61,492 bases of DNA from Acidobacteriota bacterium (GCA_017994815.1 JAGOJY010000027.1:1-61492), one strand, 5' to 3'. Shown: positions 37,017 to 47,800, counted from the first letter of the stretch. Numbers and translations: made by a program. The notes: generated from the sequence alone by a model not told the origin.

Positions 37017-37180
37017 GCCGCGCAGGATAGCAAACCGCGCCGGATCACAACCCCGCGGTTTCGGCCAATGCTCTGCGTGCGCGGGATTCCCGCACGGATG
37101 GCCGCGCCGCGGCGCGCTTGCGTCACGCGGGACGCGCTCCGATGATGCGGGCGTTCCCGCCGCGCACCCAGGGGGCAGGC

Positions 37181-37588
37181 ATGGCCGTCCGCATCGACGT
37201 CGTCTACGAGGGAGATCTCCAGTGCACCGTCACGCATCCGTCGGGGGACCGGATCGTGACCGATGCGCCGCTCGACAACGAGGGGCAGGGCCGGCACTTT
37301 TCCCCGACCGACCTCTCGGCGGCCTCGATCGGGAGCTGCATGCTGACCGTGATGGGGATCGTCGCCCGGCGGCACGGTCTGGACATCGCGGGTTCGTTGG
37401 CGGTCGTGGACAAGGTGATGGGGGCGACGCCGCGCCGGCACATCGCGCGGCTCGTGGTGCGCATCACGCTTCCCTCGCGGCTCGCCGAGGCCGAGCGCAA
37501 GCTGCTGGAGGACACGGCCCGCGCCTGCCCGGTGACCGCCTCGCTCGGCGCGTCGACCGAGATCGACCTCGGCTTCGAGTACCTGTGA
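37181..37588 (+). CDS. OsmC/Ohr-family peroxide reductase-like protein
   Basis: 135 residues from ATG 37181 (GGGGG-rich binding site upstream). The OsmC fold is shown by the FSPTDLSAASIGSCMLTVMG segment with the first reactive cysteine and ARACPVTASLG with the second; both redox cysteines are present. Members reduce organic hydroperoxides with lipoyl or thiol donors. It is translationally coupled (GTGA) to a gamma-glutamyltransferase lying downstream. A longer start is possible but would lack family similarity. Confidence 0.85.
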   Translation: MAVRIDVVYEGDLQCTVTHPSGDRIVTDAPLDNEGQGRHFSPTDLSAASIGSCMLTVMGIVARRHGLDIAGSLAVVDKVMGATPRRHIARLVVRITLPSRLAEAERKLLEDTARACPVTASLGASTEIDLGFEYL

Positions 37589-39297
37589 GCGCAAGCTCGC
37601 GCCGTCGCGTGGTCCTGCTGGCGCTGCTGGCGCTGGCGTTGGCCGGGCTCGGTTGCCGCGGCGGGGAGACCCTCGACGCGGGCCTCGTGGTGGCACCCGA
37701 GGCCCGCGCCGCGGAGGTCGGCGCGCGCGTCCTCGGCGCAGGCGGGAACGCCGTGGACGCCGCGGTGGCGACGCACTTCGCGCTGGCGGTGACGTTCCCG
37801 TACGCCGGGAACATCGGCGGCGGTGGTTTCCTCCTGGTCCACGAACCGCGCGGGCAGGTGACCGCGCTGGATTTTCGCGAGACGGCCCCGGCCCGCGCCA
37901 CGCGCGACATGTTCCTCGACGCCCGCGGCGAGGTGGCCCCGCAGGCGAGCCTGAACAGCCACCTCGCGGCGGGCGTGCCGGGCTCGGTGCGCGGGATGTG
38001 GGACCTGCACCGGCGCTACGGCTCGCTGCCGTGGCGCGAACTGCTGGAGCCGGCGATCGCGCTCGCCGACGACGGTTTCCCGCTCGACGAGTGGACCGCC
38101 GGCTCGTTCGCCGCAGCCGCGGAGCGGTTCCGTGGGCTGCCGCCGGAGTTCGCGCGGCGCGTGAACTTCGAGCACTACTTCCGCGGGAGGGCGGGGGAAC
38201 GGCTGGTGCAGCGCGAGTTGGCCGCGACGCTGCGCCGCATCGCGGAGGCCGGGGCGGACGGGTTCTACCGCGGCGAGACGGCGCAGCTGGTCGCGCGCGA
38301 GATGACGCGGGGCGGAGGGCTGGTCACGGGCGCCGACCTCGACGCGTACCGGACGGCGTGGCGCGAGCCGGTCGCGGGCACCTACCGCGGGCACCGCGTC
38401 GTTTCGATGCCGCCGCCGTCGTCCGGCGGGCCGCTCCTGATCGAACTGCTGAACATGCTCGAGCCGTTCTCGCCGCCGCCGGCGCACGGCTCGGCCGACC
38501 AGGTGCACCTCTACGCGGAGCTGGAGAAGCGCGCCTTCGCCGACCGCGCCGAGCACCTCGGCGACCCGCGGTTCCACCGGGTGCCGCTCGACATGCTGCT
38601 GGACAAGGACTACGCGCTGGAGCGCGCGGCCGAGGTCCAGCTCGACGGCTGCTCCGACCCGCGCGAGATCCGCCCCGGCAAGGTCGAGCGCGAGTCGACG
38701 TTGCACTTCAGCATCGTAGACCGGCACCGCATGGTGGTGGCCTGCACGACGACGATCAACGACGGGTACGGCTCCGGGATCGTCGTCGAAGGCGCCGGCT
38801 TCCTCTTGAACAACGAGATGGACGACTTCTCGGCCCGCCCGGGCGCGCGCAACCTCTACGGGGTCGTCGGCGGCGAGGCGAACGCGATCGCTCCCGGCAA
38901 GCGCATGCTCTCGACGATGGCGCCGACGTTCGTGTTCGATGCCGAGGGACGGTTGTGGCTCGCGCTCGGCAGCCCCGGCGGTTCGACGATCCTGACGACC
39001 ATCTTCCAGGTGATCGCGAACCGCATCGATTACGGCATGACGCTGCGCCAGGCCGTGGCCGCGCCGCGGGTGCACCACCAGTGGCCGCCCGCGCAGCCGG
39101 GGAGCCAGCCGCTGACGGTCGAGCGCGGCCAGCGCGCTCCGGCCGACGCGACCGTCGCGCGCCTGCGGGCGATGGGCTACTCGATCGAGCCGCGCAAATC
39201 GATCGGCGACGTGCAGGCGCTGGAGATCGCCGGCTCACGCGTGCTCGGCGCACCCGACCCGCGCGGCACCGGCCGCGCCGTCCCCGAGCGGCGCTGA
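37585..39297 (+). CDS. Gamma-glutamyltransferase-family protein (exported)
   Basis: 570 residues, GTG start overlapping the OsmC stop. A hydrophobic leader ends near LAGLGC, with a non-canonical lipobox. The large-subunit part has the ETAPARATRDMFLD and YRTAWREPV stretches. The autoprocessing threonine is Thr372 in ESTLHFSIVD; the second threonine of the usual TTH is leucine. The glycine-rich GSPGGSTI segment, which shapes the oxyanion site, is intact. It is expected to mature into two subunits and cleave or transfer gamma-glutamyl groups in the periplasm. Coupling with OsmC suggests a thiol/peroxide context. Confidence 0.88.
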   Translation: MSASSRRRVVLLALLALALAGLGCRGGETLDAGLVVAPEARAAEVGARVLGAGGNAVDAAVATHFALAVTFPYAGNIGGGGFLLVHEPRGQVTALDFRETAPARATRDMFLDARGEVAPQASLNSHLAAGVPGSVRGMWDLHRRYGSLPWRELLEPAIALADDGFPLDEWTAGSFAAAAERFRGLPPEFARRVNFEHYFRGRAGERLVQRELAATLRRIAEAGADGFYRGETAQLVAREMTRGGGLVTGADLDAYRTAWREPVAGTYRGHRVVSMPPPSSGGPLLIELLNMLEPFSPPPAHGSADQVHLYAELEKRAFADRAEHLGDPRFHRVPLDMLLDKDYALERAAEVQLDGCSDPREIRPGKVERESTLHFSIVDRHRMVVACTTTINDGYGSGIVVEGAGFLLNNEMDDFSARPGARNLYGVVGGEANAIAPGKRMLSTMAPTFVFDAEGRLWLALGSPGGSTILTTIFQVIANRIDYGMTLRQAVAAPRVHHQWPPAQPGSQPLTVERGQRAPADATVARLRAMGYSIEPRKSIGDVQALEIAGSRVLGAPDPRGTGRAVPERR

Positions 39298-39343
39298 GAA
39301 GGCCGCCGCGGGCCGGCCGCGCCGGCCCCCGCGACCTCGCCGG

Positions 39344-39838
39344 TCAGAACGTGATGCCGAACAGGAACTTGGCGTCGGGCTTCTCGGCGAGGCCGAGCTT
39401 CAGCTCGAACAGGTAGTTGCCGCCGCCGCCGCGCGGCGTCTGCATGCCGCCGATCAGGTTGACGCCGAGACCGGTGTCGCTGCTGTCGTCGCCCGGCGCG
39501 TCGTCGTCGAACTTGCGGTAGTTCACGCCCAGCTCGCCGCCGGCGTACGGGTTCCACACGCCCCACTTCATCCCGAAGACGTAGTGCAGGGCGCCGTTGA
39601 GGGTGATCGCGGTCTCGTCGTCACCGAAACCGACCTCGAGGTTCGGCCGGAAGAACAGGTTCTCGGTCAGTTCACCGAAGTCGATCATGAAGCCGCCGAA
39701 CACCTGGTCCGGTTTGGCCGAAACGCCGACGCGGAAGCCGACGCCCTGGGCGGTGACCTCCTGCGCCGCCGCGGGCGAGGGAGCAACGAGCAGGACGGCG
39801 ACGGCGGCCAGTAAAACGAGTGCGCGTTCGATCCTCAT
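39344..39838 (-). CDS. Small outer-membrane beta-barrel protein
   Basis: 164 residues behind an AAGGAG ribosome binding site. Signal peptide about 1-25 (PSPAAAQ). The mature part is made of alternating hydrophobic strands with glycine turns (FGGFMIDFGELTENLFFRPN, AITLNGALHYVFG, YLFELKLGLAE). It ends in the aromatic-terminal FLFGITF, the usual signal for BAM-mediated insertion. An eight-stranded barrel like OmpW or OmpA is likely. It follows the M28 peptidase gene with a 40-base gap and may share its transcript. Function unknown. Confidence 0.72.
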   Translation of the reverse strand: MRIERALVLLAAVAVLLVAPSPAAAQEVTAQGVGFRVGVSAKPDQVFGGFMIDFGELTENLFFRPNLEVGFGDDETAITLNGALHYVFGMKWGVWNPYAGGELGVNYRKFDDDAPGDDSSDTGLGVNLIGGMQTPRGGGGNYLFELKLGLAEKPDAKFLFGITF

Positions 39839-39878
39839 CGGTAATCTCCTTCGTTGTATGTGCCGTAAGCCGAGCCGG

Positions 39879-41306
39879 TCAGGAAGTCGGGACTCGCGGT
39901 AGAGGCTCGGGGTCCTCCGCCAGAAGCCACGTCATCAGCGTGAAAGCTGCAAGCGATTCCTTCAGTTCGCCCGCGTCCACCTTGTCCAGCGTGTCCGCGG
40001 CCGAGTGGTGGTAATCGAAGTACCTCTCGTTTTCCGCGACGAGACCCAGGCCGGGCACGCCCAGGCGAACCAACGGCGATACGTCGGCGCCGCTGCCGCC
40101 CATCCGCAGCGACAACGCGCCCAACGGACGGAATAATTCCACGAACCCCGCCAGCCGCGCCAGCGCGTCGGAGCCGGCGTCGACCGCGAATCCCCGCGGC
40201 GCGAAGCCGCCGCCGTCGTGCTCGAGCGCCGCGGCGTGCCGATCGATCTCGTCCCGGTGCGCCTCGAGGTAGGCGCGGGCGCCGTCGAGGCCGCGCTCCT
40301 CGTTGGTGAACAGGACCACGCGGACCGTCCGTCGCGGCCGGATGTCCAGCCCACGCAGAAGGCGCGCGGCGCCCAGCGCGACCACGACGCCGGACGCGTT
40401 GTCGTGCGCGCCGCACGCCACGTCCCAGCTGTCGAGGTGTGCTCCCGCGAGCACGATCTCGCCCGGCAACTCGCGGCCGCGAAGCTCGCCGACGACGTTG
40501 GCGCTCGCTGCCGGCGGCAGCGGCCCGCCCGCGAGCACGAGCTTCACGACCGGGGAAGCCCCGGCCTCGTGCAGGCGCTCGATCAGGTCCGCGTCCTCGG
40601 TCGTGATCGCCGCGGCGGGGATCTCCGGCGCGTCGTCCTCGTACGCCATCACCCCGGTGTGGGGCGTGCCGAGGCGCCGCGTCGTCACGGAGCGCACCAG
40701 CGCGGCGACCGCACCGCGCCGCGCCGCGCGCGCGGCCGCGGTCCAACGGTAGGCGACCGCCTCGGCGTAGGCGCTCGCGCTCGGCTCCCGCATCGGGAAG
40801 TTGAACAGCACGATCTTGCCCTTGACCGCGCGCCCGAGCCGGGACAGCTCGTCGAAGCCGCGCACGGGAACGACCTCGCCGGTGATCCCGCCGCGCGGCG
40901 TGGCCACGCTGCGACCGAGCCCGAGGACCGCGATCGGCCGCGGTCCGCCCGGCTCCAGCAGCAGGGCCGACTCCTCGCCGCGCCGCCACATCTCGATCGT
41001 CACGGGCTCGTGCCGGACCGCGTCCAGCCCGTCGCGGGCCATCTCCGCGGCGGCCCAGCTCGCCGCCTCGTCGTAGGCGGGTGAGCCGGCCGGGCGCGGG
41101 CCGATGCGATCGCAGAGATAGGTCAGTTGCTCGTGGACGGTCTCGTCGGTGCGCGCCGCGCCGATGATCCGCGCGGCCGTCTCGCCGTAGTCGCCAGGAA
41201 AGCCGCCGCCCGGCACCGCCGGCGCGGTCTGCGCGTCGCCGCACGACGTGCACGGCAAGAGCGCGCCGAGGGCGCAGAGGACCGCGAGCGCGCGGAAGCG
41301 GGGCAC
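39879..41306 (-). CDS. M28-family aminopeptidase with PA domain (exported)
   Basis: 475 residues from GTG 41306. The leader ends LLPCTSC, so Cys22 may be lipidated. A protease-associated (PA) insert covers about residues 130-240 (KGKIVLFNFP). The di-zinc site of M28 can be followed in order: GAHLDSWD, then GAHDNASG (bridging Asp), FTNEERG (catalytic Glu), LEHDGGG and DYHHSAADT. Such enzymes remove N-terminal residues from peptides in the periplasm or outside. It is transcribed with the RsmB-like gene (27 bases upstream) and the beta-barrel gene. Confidence 0.9.
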   Translation of the reverse strand: MPRFRALAVLCALGALLPCTSCGDAQTAPAVPGGGFPGDYGETAARIIGAARTDETVHEQLTYLCDRIGPRPAGSPAYDEAASWAAAEMARDGLDAVRHEPVTIEMWRRGEESALLLEPGGPRPIAVLGLGRSVATPRGGITGEVVPVRGFDELSRLGRAVKGKIVLFNFPMREPSASAYAEAVAYRWTAAARAARRGAVAALVRSVTTRRLGTPHTGVMAYEDDAPEIPAAAITTEDADLIERLHEAGASPVVKLVLAGGPLPPAASANVVGELRGRELPGEIVLAGAHLDSWDVACGAHDNASGVVVALGAARLLRGLDIRPRRTVRVVLFTNEERGLDGARAYLEAHRDEIDRHAAALEHDGGGFAPRGFAVDAGSDALARLAGFVELFRPLGALSLRMGGSGADVSPLVRLGVPGLGLVAENERYFDYHHSAADTLDKVDAGELKESLAAFTLMTWLLAEDPEPLPRVPTS

Positions 41307-41333
41307 GGCGGACAGGCTATCCCCCGCGGCCGT

Positions 41334-42773
41334 TCAGCGCCAAGCCGCGGGCAACTCCAGGGTGACGCGCCCGGCGTGCGCGTGCCCGGCCCCGACGACC
41401 TGCCCCTCGACGGCGACCGCCACGAGCCCTGCGAGCCCGGCGGGCGCGGGACAGCCCTCCGGCCCGAGCAGCGCCGGCGTTTGCGCGCCGTCCAGTTCCA
41501 GGCGCCGCTCGCGGATCCGCGAACCGAGCCAGCGCAGCGCGGCGTTGGTCGTGCGCGGCCCGGCGTTGGTACCGTGCAGCGCCCGCAGGCCGGGAGCGAC
41601 GACGCGCAGCCGCTCGAGCCCGGGCTCGGTCCCGCGCGGCGGCCGCGAGAGCAGCCACAGGTCGCGCCCCCGCTGCCGCACGAGGTGGCCGTCGAACGCC
41701 GAGGCATCGACGCCGAAGCGCTCGCGGTAGTAGTCGAGGAGCAACTGGCGCGCGTCCGCGTCTTCGCCGGCGGCTGGACCCGGCGCGGGGCACGGCGCGG
41801 CGTCCGTGTCCGGCCGCGGAGCCCGCGCGAGCAGCGCGACGAAGAAGCCCCACGATCCGGTGTGGTGCGGCAGCATGCGACGGGCGTGGCGCAGCGACGC
41901 GGGGAAGCTCGCGCCTTGCCAGCTCGCGATCCCCGGCAGCCCGGGCGTCGCCGCCGGCAGCGGCAGCAGCTCGAGTTCGGCGTTTTCCGCCAGCGCGCCC
42001 GCGAGCACTTCCTCGTTTTCCTCGGGCGCGTAGGAGCACGTGGCGTAGACCAGCCGACCGCCGGGCGCGAGCAGCTCGATCGCGCGCGCCAGGATCCTCT
42101 TCTGGAGCGCGCGGGCGCGCGCGAGCCCGGCCTCGCCGAGCGGCTCGTAGCGCGGCGAGGCGACGCGGAACGTGCCCTCGCCGGTGCACGGCGCGTCGAG
42201 CAGCACGGCGTCGCAGCTCGCGCCGCGGGGAAAGCTCGCCGCGTCTTGCTGGGCGATGATCACCGACGTCAGCGCCAGCCGGGAGAGATTGCTGACGAGG
42301 AGCCCGCAGCGCCCGGCGGAGACCTCGCCCGCGACGATGCGGGCCGACTCGCCCGCGAGCAGCGCGGCGAGCGCCGTCTTTCCGCCCGGCGCCGCGCAGA
42401 GATCCGCGATGCGCTCCCCGGCGCGCGGCGCCAGTGCCTGCGGCGGCACCGCGCTGGCCGCGCCCTGCGGGAAGGCCCAGCCGAAGACGACCTCCGGCAG
42501 CGTCCCGGCCCCCGCGTGCCCGCGGATACGCAGGTGGGACGGCGCCCACGGCAGCCTCGTCACGCCCAGCCCCCGCGCGGCAAGGCGCGCCGCGAGTTCG
42601 CCAGCGGCGAGCCGCCCGGTGTGCACGAGCAGGTCCACCGGCGCCGGCGGTTCGAGCGCCTCGCGGAACGCCCGCTCGTCGTCGAGCAGGGGCCGGTAGC
42701 GGTCCAGCCACGCCAGGCTGGCGTCGATGCGCTCCTGGCGGCCAGGGCGGCGGTCCCGCGGGGGCGTGGTCAT
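41334..42773 (-). CDS. RsmB/NOL1/NOP2/Sun-type RNA m5C methyltransferase
   Basis: 479 residues from ATG 42773. SAM motif I is DLCAAPGGKT. Motif IV LLDAPCTGEGTF and motif VI YATCSYAPEENEEV carry the two cysteines of m5C methyltransferases (one is the nucleophile). A PUA-like C-terminal region is plausible. It resembles YebU/RsmF in length and in the C-terminal extension, so 16S rRNA C1407-type methylation is likely but not certain. An upstream in-frame start would extend into the divergent gene's promoter and is rejected. Confidence 0.88.
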   Translation of the reverse strand: MTTPPRDRRPGRQERIDASLAWLDRYRPLLDDERAFREALEPPAPVDLLVHTGRLAAGELAARLAARGLGVTRLPWAPSHLRIRGHAGAGTLPEVVFGWAFPQGAASAVPPQALAPRAGERIADLCAAPGGKTALAALLAGESARIVAGEVSAGRCGLLVSNLSRLALTSVIIAQQDAASFPRGASCDAVLLDAPCTGEGTFRVASPRYEPLGEAGLARARALQKRILARAIELLAPGGRLVYATCSYAPEENEEVLAGALAENAELELLPLPAATPGLPGIASWQGASFPASLRHARRMLPHHTGSWGFFVALLARAPRPDTDAAPCPAPGPAAGEDADARQLLLDYYRERFGVDASAFDGHLVRQRGRDLWLLSRPPRGTEPGLERLRVVAPGLRALHGTNAGPRTTNAALRWLGSRIRERRLELDGAQTPALLGPEGCPAPAGLAGLVAVAVEGQVVGAGHAHAGRVTLELPAAWR

Positions 42774-42811
42774 CGCGCGGGAGTCTACAGGCAGGGGCCC
42801 GACGGAAACCG

Positions 42812-42840
42812 TTGCCTCGGGAGGCGCGGAGAGGCATTGT
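42812..42840 (+). promoter_or_regulatory. Promoter of the exported-protein / M19 dipeptidase pair
   Basis: -35 TTGCCT (42812-42817), 17-base spacer, -10 CATTGT (42835-42840). Transcription would start about 13 bases before the ATG at 42860. This leaves room for the GAGGAGAGG ribosome binding site. Confidence 0.5.
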
Positions 42841-42859
42841 CGAGCACGAGGAGAGGCCG

Positions 42860-43542
42860 ATGCGGAGAACGGTCGCGGTGCTGGCACTGGCCGGTGCGCT
42901 GGCGGTCACGGCGGTCCCGGCCGGCGGGACGGAGGGTTGGGTCCGCGAGCGGTACGAGGTCGCTGCGGCGGGGCAGGTGCCGGGGGCTTCGTACACGCTC
43001 ATCGAGTCGGTTGACGGAGGGGCGAAGCGCACGGTCCGCGTGCTGTTCGCCTCGGGGAACGACCGGCTGGTCGCCGACGTGCGCGTCAAGACGCCGCACG
43101 GCGGCGGCGAGAGCCGCTGGATCGAGCTGACGCCGGTGACCGGCAAGGACCGCCTCTCGATCGCGGTCGTCGCCGGCACTGTCGAGCTCGACCGCGGCGG
43201 CGCCCGTGTCACGTCGTTCCCGCTCGCGGGCGCGATCCCGGAGGGCGAGCGCGTGGCGGTCGCGGAACTCGTTCGCACGCTGGAGCCGGGGTTCCGCAAG
43301 GCGCTGGTCGCTTTCGCGCGCATCGGGCTGGAGCGCGAGCCCGCGTTCTTCGAGGAAGCGCGTGCGCTTGCCGCGGCGCTGTTCCCGGACATGACGAACG
43401 CCGTCGCGCCGATCGCCCCGGCGGCCCGGCGCCGGCTGACGCAGGTCCTGCGCTTCGACCCGGCCAAGCACCCGCCGCTTCCCGACGAACGTCCGTTCGG
43501 CGCCGCTTACGGTATTCCCGGCCACGCTGCCGCGCCCGCCTC

Positions 43543-43546
<4 letters not shown>
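42860..43546 (+). CDS. Exported protein of unknown function coupled to an M19 dipeptidase
   Basis: 228 residues with a signal peptide (about 1-23, ending PAGGT). The mature part begins with strands (GASYTLIESVDGG, RTVRVLFASGNDRLVAD), then a basic-acidic helical C-terminal half (EPGFRKALVAFARIGLEREP), and a Pro-rich end. No family recognised and no cysteine in the mature part. The gene shares a GTGA overlap with the downstream dipeptidase, so the two are made together. A periplasmic partner or substrate-binding role is possible. Confidence 0.65.
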
Positions 43547-44742
<1,196 letters not shown>

Positions 44743-45062
44743 CCTCTTGCAGCCGAGACCATTCGTGAGGGTCGCCCCGCCTCGCCCACTTTTCTCGTGA
44801 TCTGATCGCCGGGACCGGGGGGACGACGCGGCGGATGGGGTGGACACCGTGCCGGAATTCGAACGCATCCTCGCGTCCGGGTCGAGGTTCGCGCGTGCCC
44901 TGCGCGAGGAGGTCGTCTGGATCCTGTGACCGCGGCGGCCACGGCGGCCGCCGTACCCCGGCAGGTGCAGCCGGGTTCCCCGCCGCGGGATAATTCGCCC
45001 TCGCCGGCGGCACGCGGCGCCCGAAACGCTGCCCGCCGGCCGAACAGTCCGAGGGCCGTTCC
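44743..45062. other. 320-base intergenic region with a GC hairpin and a -10-like box
   Basis: Contains a perfect 7-base inverted repeat (44934-44940; 44946-44952) and a GATAAT box at 44989-44994, about 68 bases before the VOC gene. No good -35 is visible. A 29-codon frame (44840-44929) has coding-like third positions but no ribosome binding site, so it is not called as a gene. Confidence 0.45.
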
Positions 45063-45542
45063 ATGCCGATGCAGAAGATCACGCCATTCCTCTGGTTCGA
45101 CGGCAATGCCGAGGAAGCGACGAACTACTACGTCTCGATCTTCCCCGATTCGCGGATCACGAAGGTCATGCGCTGCGGCGAGGCCGGGCCGGGGCCGCGC
45201 GGGTCCGTGCTGGCGATCGACTTCGAACTCTTGGGCCAGCGCTTCAGCGCGCTGAACGGCGGGTCGATGTACACCTTCTCGCCGGCGATCTCCTTCGTGG
45301 TCAACTGCGAGACGCAGGAGGAGGTCGATCGCTACTGGGAGCTTCTGCTGCGGGGCGGGGAAGCGCTGATGTGCGGCTGGCTCAAGGACCGCTTCGGCCT
45401 GTCGTGGCAGATCACCCCGACCGTGCTGCCGGACATGTTGCGGGACGAGGACGAGGAGAAGGCCGGCCGCGCGATGAGGGCGATGATGGACATGCAGAAG
45501 CTCGACATTGCGGCGCTGAAGCGGGCGTACGAGGGGCGCTGA
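45063..45542 (+). CDS. VOC-family protein (PhnB / 3-demethylubiquinone-9 3-methyltransferase-like fold)
   Basis: 159 residues. The family pattern is present: PFLWFDGNAEEATNYYVSIF, then DFELLGQRFSALNGG, and the second half GEALMCGWLKDRFGLSWQIT followed by a P-x-x-L-P-D-M-L segment. Members of this Pfam group (PF06983) adopt a vicinal oxygen chelate fold. The methyltransferase name is historical and enzymatic activity is not established. An alternative ATG two codons downstream exists. It is convergent with feoB, 16 bases away. Confidence 0.88.
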   Translation: MPMQKITPFLWFDGNAEEATNYYVSIFPDSRITKVMRCGEAGPGPRGSVLAIDFELLGQRFSALNGGSMYTFSPAISFVVNCETQEEVDRYWELLLRGGEALMCGWLKDRFGLSWQITPTVLPDMLRDEDEEKAGRAMRAMMDMQKLDIAALKRAYEGR

Positions 45543-45558
45543 CGCCCGGCTTCGGCGG

Positions 45559-47478
45559 TCAGGCGAACAGGACGACCGCGAAGCGCCCGGCGACGGCGAG
45601 CGCCGTGGCCAGCCCCAGCGTGAGCAGGGCGACCCAGCCGGCGGCGCGCCAGCCGACCTCGCGCCCGAGCGCGACCAGGGTGGCCAGGCACGGCACGTAG
45701 AAGACGACGAACAGCGCGAACGCGACGACCTGCGCGGGTGCGAGCGCGTCGGCGATGCGTGCCGTGCCGAGCGCCTGGACCAGCATCATCAGCGACAGTT
45801 CCTTGCGCAGGACGCCGAAGACGAGCGTCATCCCGACCGCCGCGGGCAGGCCGAGCAGCGTGACCGTCAGCGGCGCGAGCCCGGAGTTGATCGCCTGCCC
45901 GGCGCCAGCGAGTTCCAGAACCGAGAGCACGGCCGACGACACGATCAGGAGCGGCCAGGCGACGGCGACGAACTCGCGCAGTGCGATCCACGTGCGGAAG
46001 AAAACGGTGTGGACGGACGGCAGCCGCAGGTCGGGGACCTCGAGGACCAGACCCGGGATCGGCCCGGGACCGGCGCGGCGCTCGAGCACGATCGCGATGC
46101 CGGCGGTCACGGCGAGGTTCACGATGTACACCGCCAGCGCCGCCCACGGCCCGAGCACGGCGCCGACGAGCCCGAGAATCACCACGCTGCGCGCGGAGCA
46201 CGGGACGAGCACCGCCAGCATCGCCGTGATCCGCCGCTCGCGCGGGCTGTCGAGGATCCGCGTGGCCATCACCGCCGGGACCGAGCAGCCGTACCCGAGC
46301 ACGAGCGGGACGATCGACTTGCCGTGCAGCCCGATGCGGTGCATCAGCCCGTCGAGCAGGTACGCCATCCGCGCCAGGTAGCCGGTTTCCTCGAGCAGCG
46401 ACAGGCCGACGAGGAACGGCAGAAGGTAGGGCAGCACGATCACCACGCCGCCCGACAGGCCGAGCACGATCCCCTGCACGGCGGCGCCGAACACCGACCC
46501 GGCGGGGACCAGGTCCTGCAGCCGCGCCGCCATCGCGTCGAACCCGGCCGCCAGCGGCGCTTCGAGGTACCGCCCGGCGCCGAACACGGCGTAGAACAGC
46601 GCGGCGAGGATCGCGAGCAGCGCCGGGATGCCCAGCACCGGGTGCGTGAGCAGCCAGTCGACGCGCTCGCGCCACCCCGGCGCGGGCCGCCGCGAGCGGC
46701 TGACGCGCTCCTCGATCGTGTGCGCCAGCGCGTGCCGCGCGCCGGAGAGCACCTGGTCCGCGGGCCAGCCGTGCAGCTCTTCCAGCGTCGCGATCGCGGC
46801 CTGCACGCCCGGTCCCGCGGCGGGCGCGAGCCGCTCCAGTTCGCCGTGCAGCGCCGGGTCGCGCTCGACCAGCTTCATCGCCGACAGGCGCGGCGCGCGT
46901 GCCGGCCCGAGCGGCACGTCCCGGATCAGCCCCTCGATCTCGCCGAGGGCGCGCTCGACCTCGCGGTCGTGGCGCGGCGCGCGCGGCGGGGCCGAGTCGG
47001 CGGCGCGGAACGCGGTCTCGAACAGTTCCACGAGCCCCAGCCCGCGGCGCGCGATCGTCGGCACCACCGGCACGCCCAGCTCGCGTTCCAGCGCCGCGGC
47101 GTCGATGTCGATCCCCTTGCGCCGCGTCTCGTCCGACATGTTCAGCGCGACCACCAGCGGCTGGCCCAACTCCATCAGCTGCAGCGTCAACTCGAGCGAG
47201 CGCCCGAGCCGCGTGCCGTCCACCACGTTGACGATGACCGACAGTTCGCCCGAGGCGAGGAAGTCCTGCGCCGTGCGCTCCGCCGCGTCGTGGGACGTCA
47301 GCGAGTACGTGCCGGGCAGGTCCACGAGTTCGACCTCGCGGTCTCCCGCGAGCACGCGGCTGGTGGTGTACGTGACCGAGGTCCCGGGGAAGTTCGCGGT
47401 CGGCGACCGGTAGCCCGCGACGGCGTTGAAGATCGTGCTCTTGCCGGAGTTGGGCTGTCCGACGAGGACGAATCTCAC
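45559..47478 (-). CDS. feoB: Ferrous iron transporter FeoB
   Basis: 639 residues. The N-terminal G domain has G1 GQPNSGKST, a G2 threonine in NFPGTSVTY, G3 DLPGTYSL and G4 NMSD. A GDI-like helical linker follows, then about eight to ten transmembrane segments containing the two gate repeats around LGYGCSVPAVMATRIL and FYVPCLATLVAL. It imports Fe(II) across the inner membrane with GTPase control. The GTG start overlaps the feoA stop (GTGA). The length is shorter than the roughly 770 of E. coli FeoB, mainly in the C-terminal half. Confidence 0.93.
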   Translation of the reverse strand: MRFVLVGQPNSGKSTIFNAVAGYRSPTANFPGTSVTYTTSRVLAGDREVELVDLPGTYSLTSHDAAERTAQDFLASGELSVIVNVVDGTRLGRSLELTLQLMELGQPLVVALNMSDETRRKGIDIDAAALERELGVPVVPTIARRGLGLVELFETAFRAADSAPPRAPRHDREVERALGEIEGLIRDVPLGPARAPRLSAMKLVERDPALHGELERLAPAAGPGVQAAIATLEELHGWPADQVLSGARHALAHTIEERVSRSRRPAPGWRERVDWLLTHPVLGIPALLAILAALFYAVFGAGRYLEAPLAAGFDAMAARLQDLVPAGSVFGAAVQGIVLGLSGGVVIVLPYLLPFLVGLSLLEETGYLARMAYLLDGLMHRIGLHGKSIVPLVLGYGCSVPAVMATRILDSPRERRITAMLAVLVPCSARSVVILGLVGAVLGPWAALAVYIVNLAVTAGIAIVLERRAGPGPIPGLVLEVPDLRLPSVHTVFFRTWIALREFVAVAWPLLIVSSAVLSVLELAGAGQAINSGLAPLTVTLLGLPAAVGMTLVFGVLRKELSLMMLVQALGTARIADALAPAQVVAFALFVVFYVPCLATLVALGREVGWRAAGWVALLTLGLATALAVAGRFAVVLFA

Positions 47479-47708
47479 CTTTGGACCAGGACCTTTTGCG
47501 CGACCTTGCGCCCGATCGCGACGCGCGTGCCGCCGACGTCGATCAGCACGGGCCCGCCGAGCGGTGCGCGCGTGACGACCTGCACCAGCACCCCCGGCAG
47601 GAGGCCGAGGCTGGCCAGGCGCGAGCGCACCTCCTGCCCGCCGGCGATGCCGGCCACGCGCACGGACTCCCCGAGCGCGGCGCGCGCGAGCGATTCGGAA
47701 GCACCCAT
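47475..47708 (-). CDS. feoA: FeoA small iron-transport accessory protein
   Basis: 77 residues, SH3-like beta-barrel. Family features: G-E-S-V-R-V-A-G-I near the start, SRLASLGLLPGVLVQVV (the L-x-x-L-G-[LI]-x-x-G core) and ALGR-type IDVGGTRVAIGRKVA. It activates FeoB from the cytosol. Its stop overlaps the feoB start. Both start codons and the promoter upstream define a two-gene feoAB operon. Confidence 0.9.
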   Translation of the reverse strand: MGASESLARAALGESVRVAGIAGGQEVRSRLASLGLLPGVLVQVVTRAPLGGPVLIDVGGTRVAIGRKVAQKVLVQR

Positions 47709-47742
47709 GCGGACACCCCTGTCCGGGAGGAGAGACACGGTA

Positions 47743-47771
47743 AATCTAGGCCGAAAGCGCCCCAGCAGCAA
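47743..47771 (-). promoter_or_regulatory. feoAB promoter
   Basis: Minus strand -35 TTGCTG (47771-47766), 17-base spacer, -10 TAGATT (47748-47743). It is about 35 bases upstream of the feoA ATG. No Fur box with recognisable dyad was found over it. Confidence 0.55.
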
Positions 47772-47800
47772 CCTAATCGCATCAAGCGGGCCGGGCAGGA

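Noticed and set aside
36950..37180. Second promoter/operator dyad GCGGGA-t-TCCCGC near 37.08 kb
   Set aside because: The stem is short and GC-only, frequent by chance here, and it is not placed at a readable promoter.
44840..44929. 29-codon frame after the M19 dipeptidase
   Set aside because: Coding-like third positions but no ribosome binding site or family. Too short to support.
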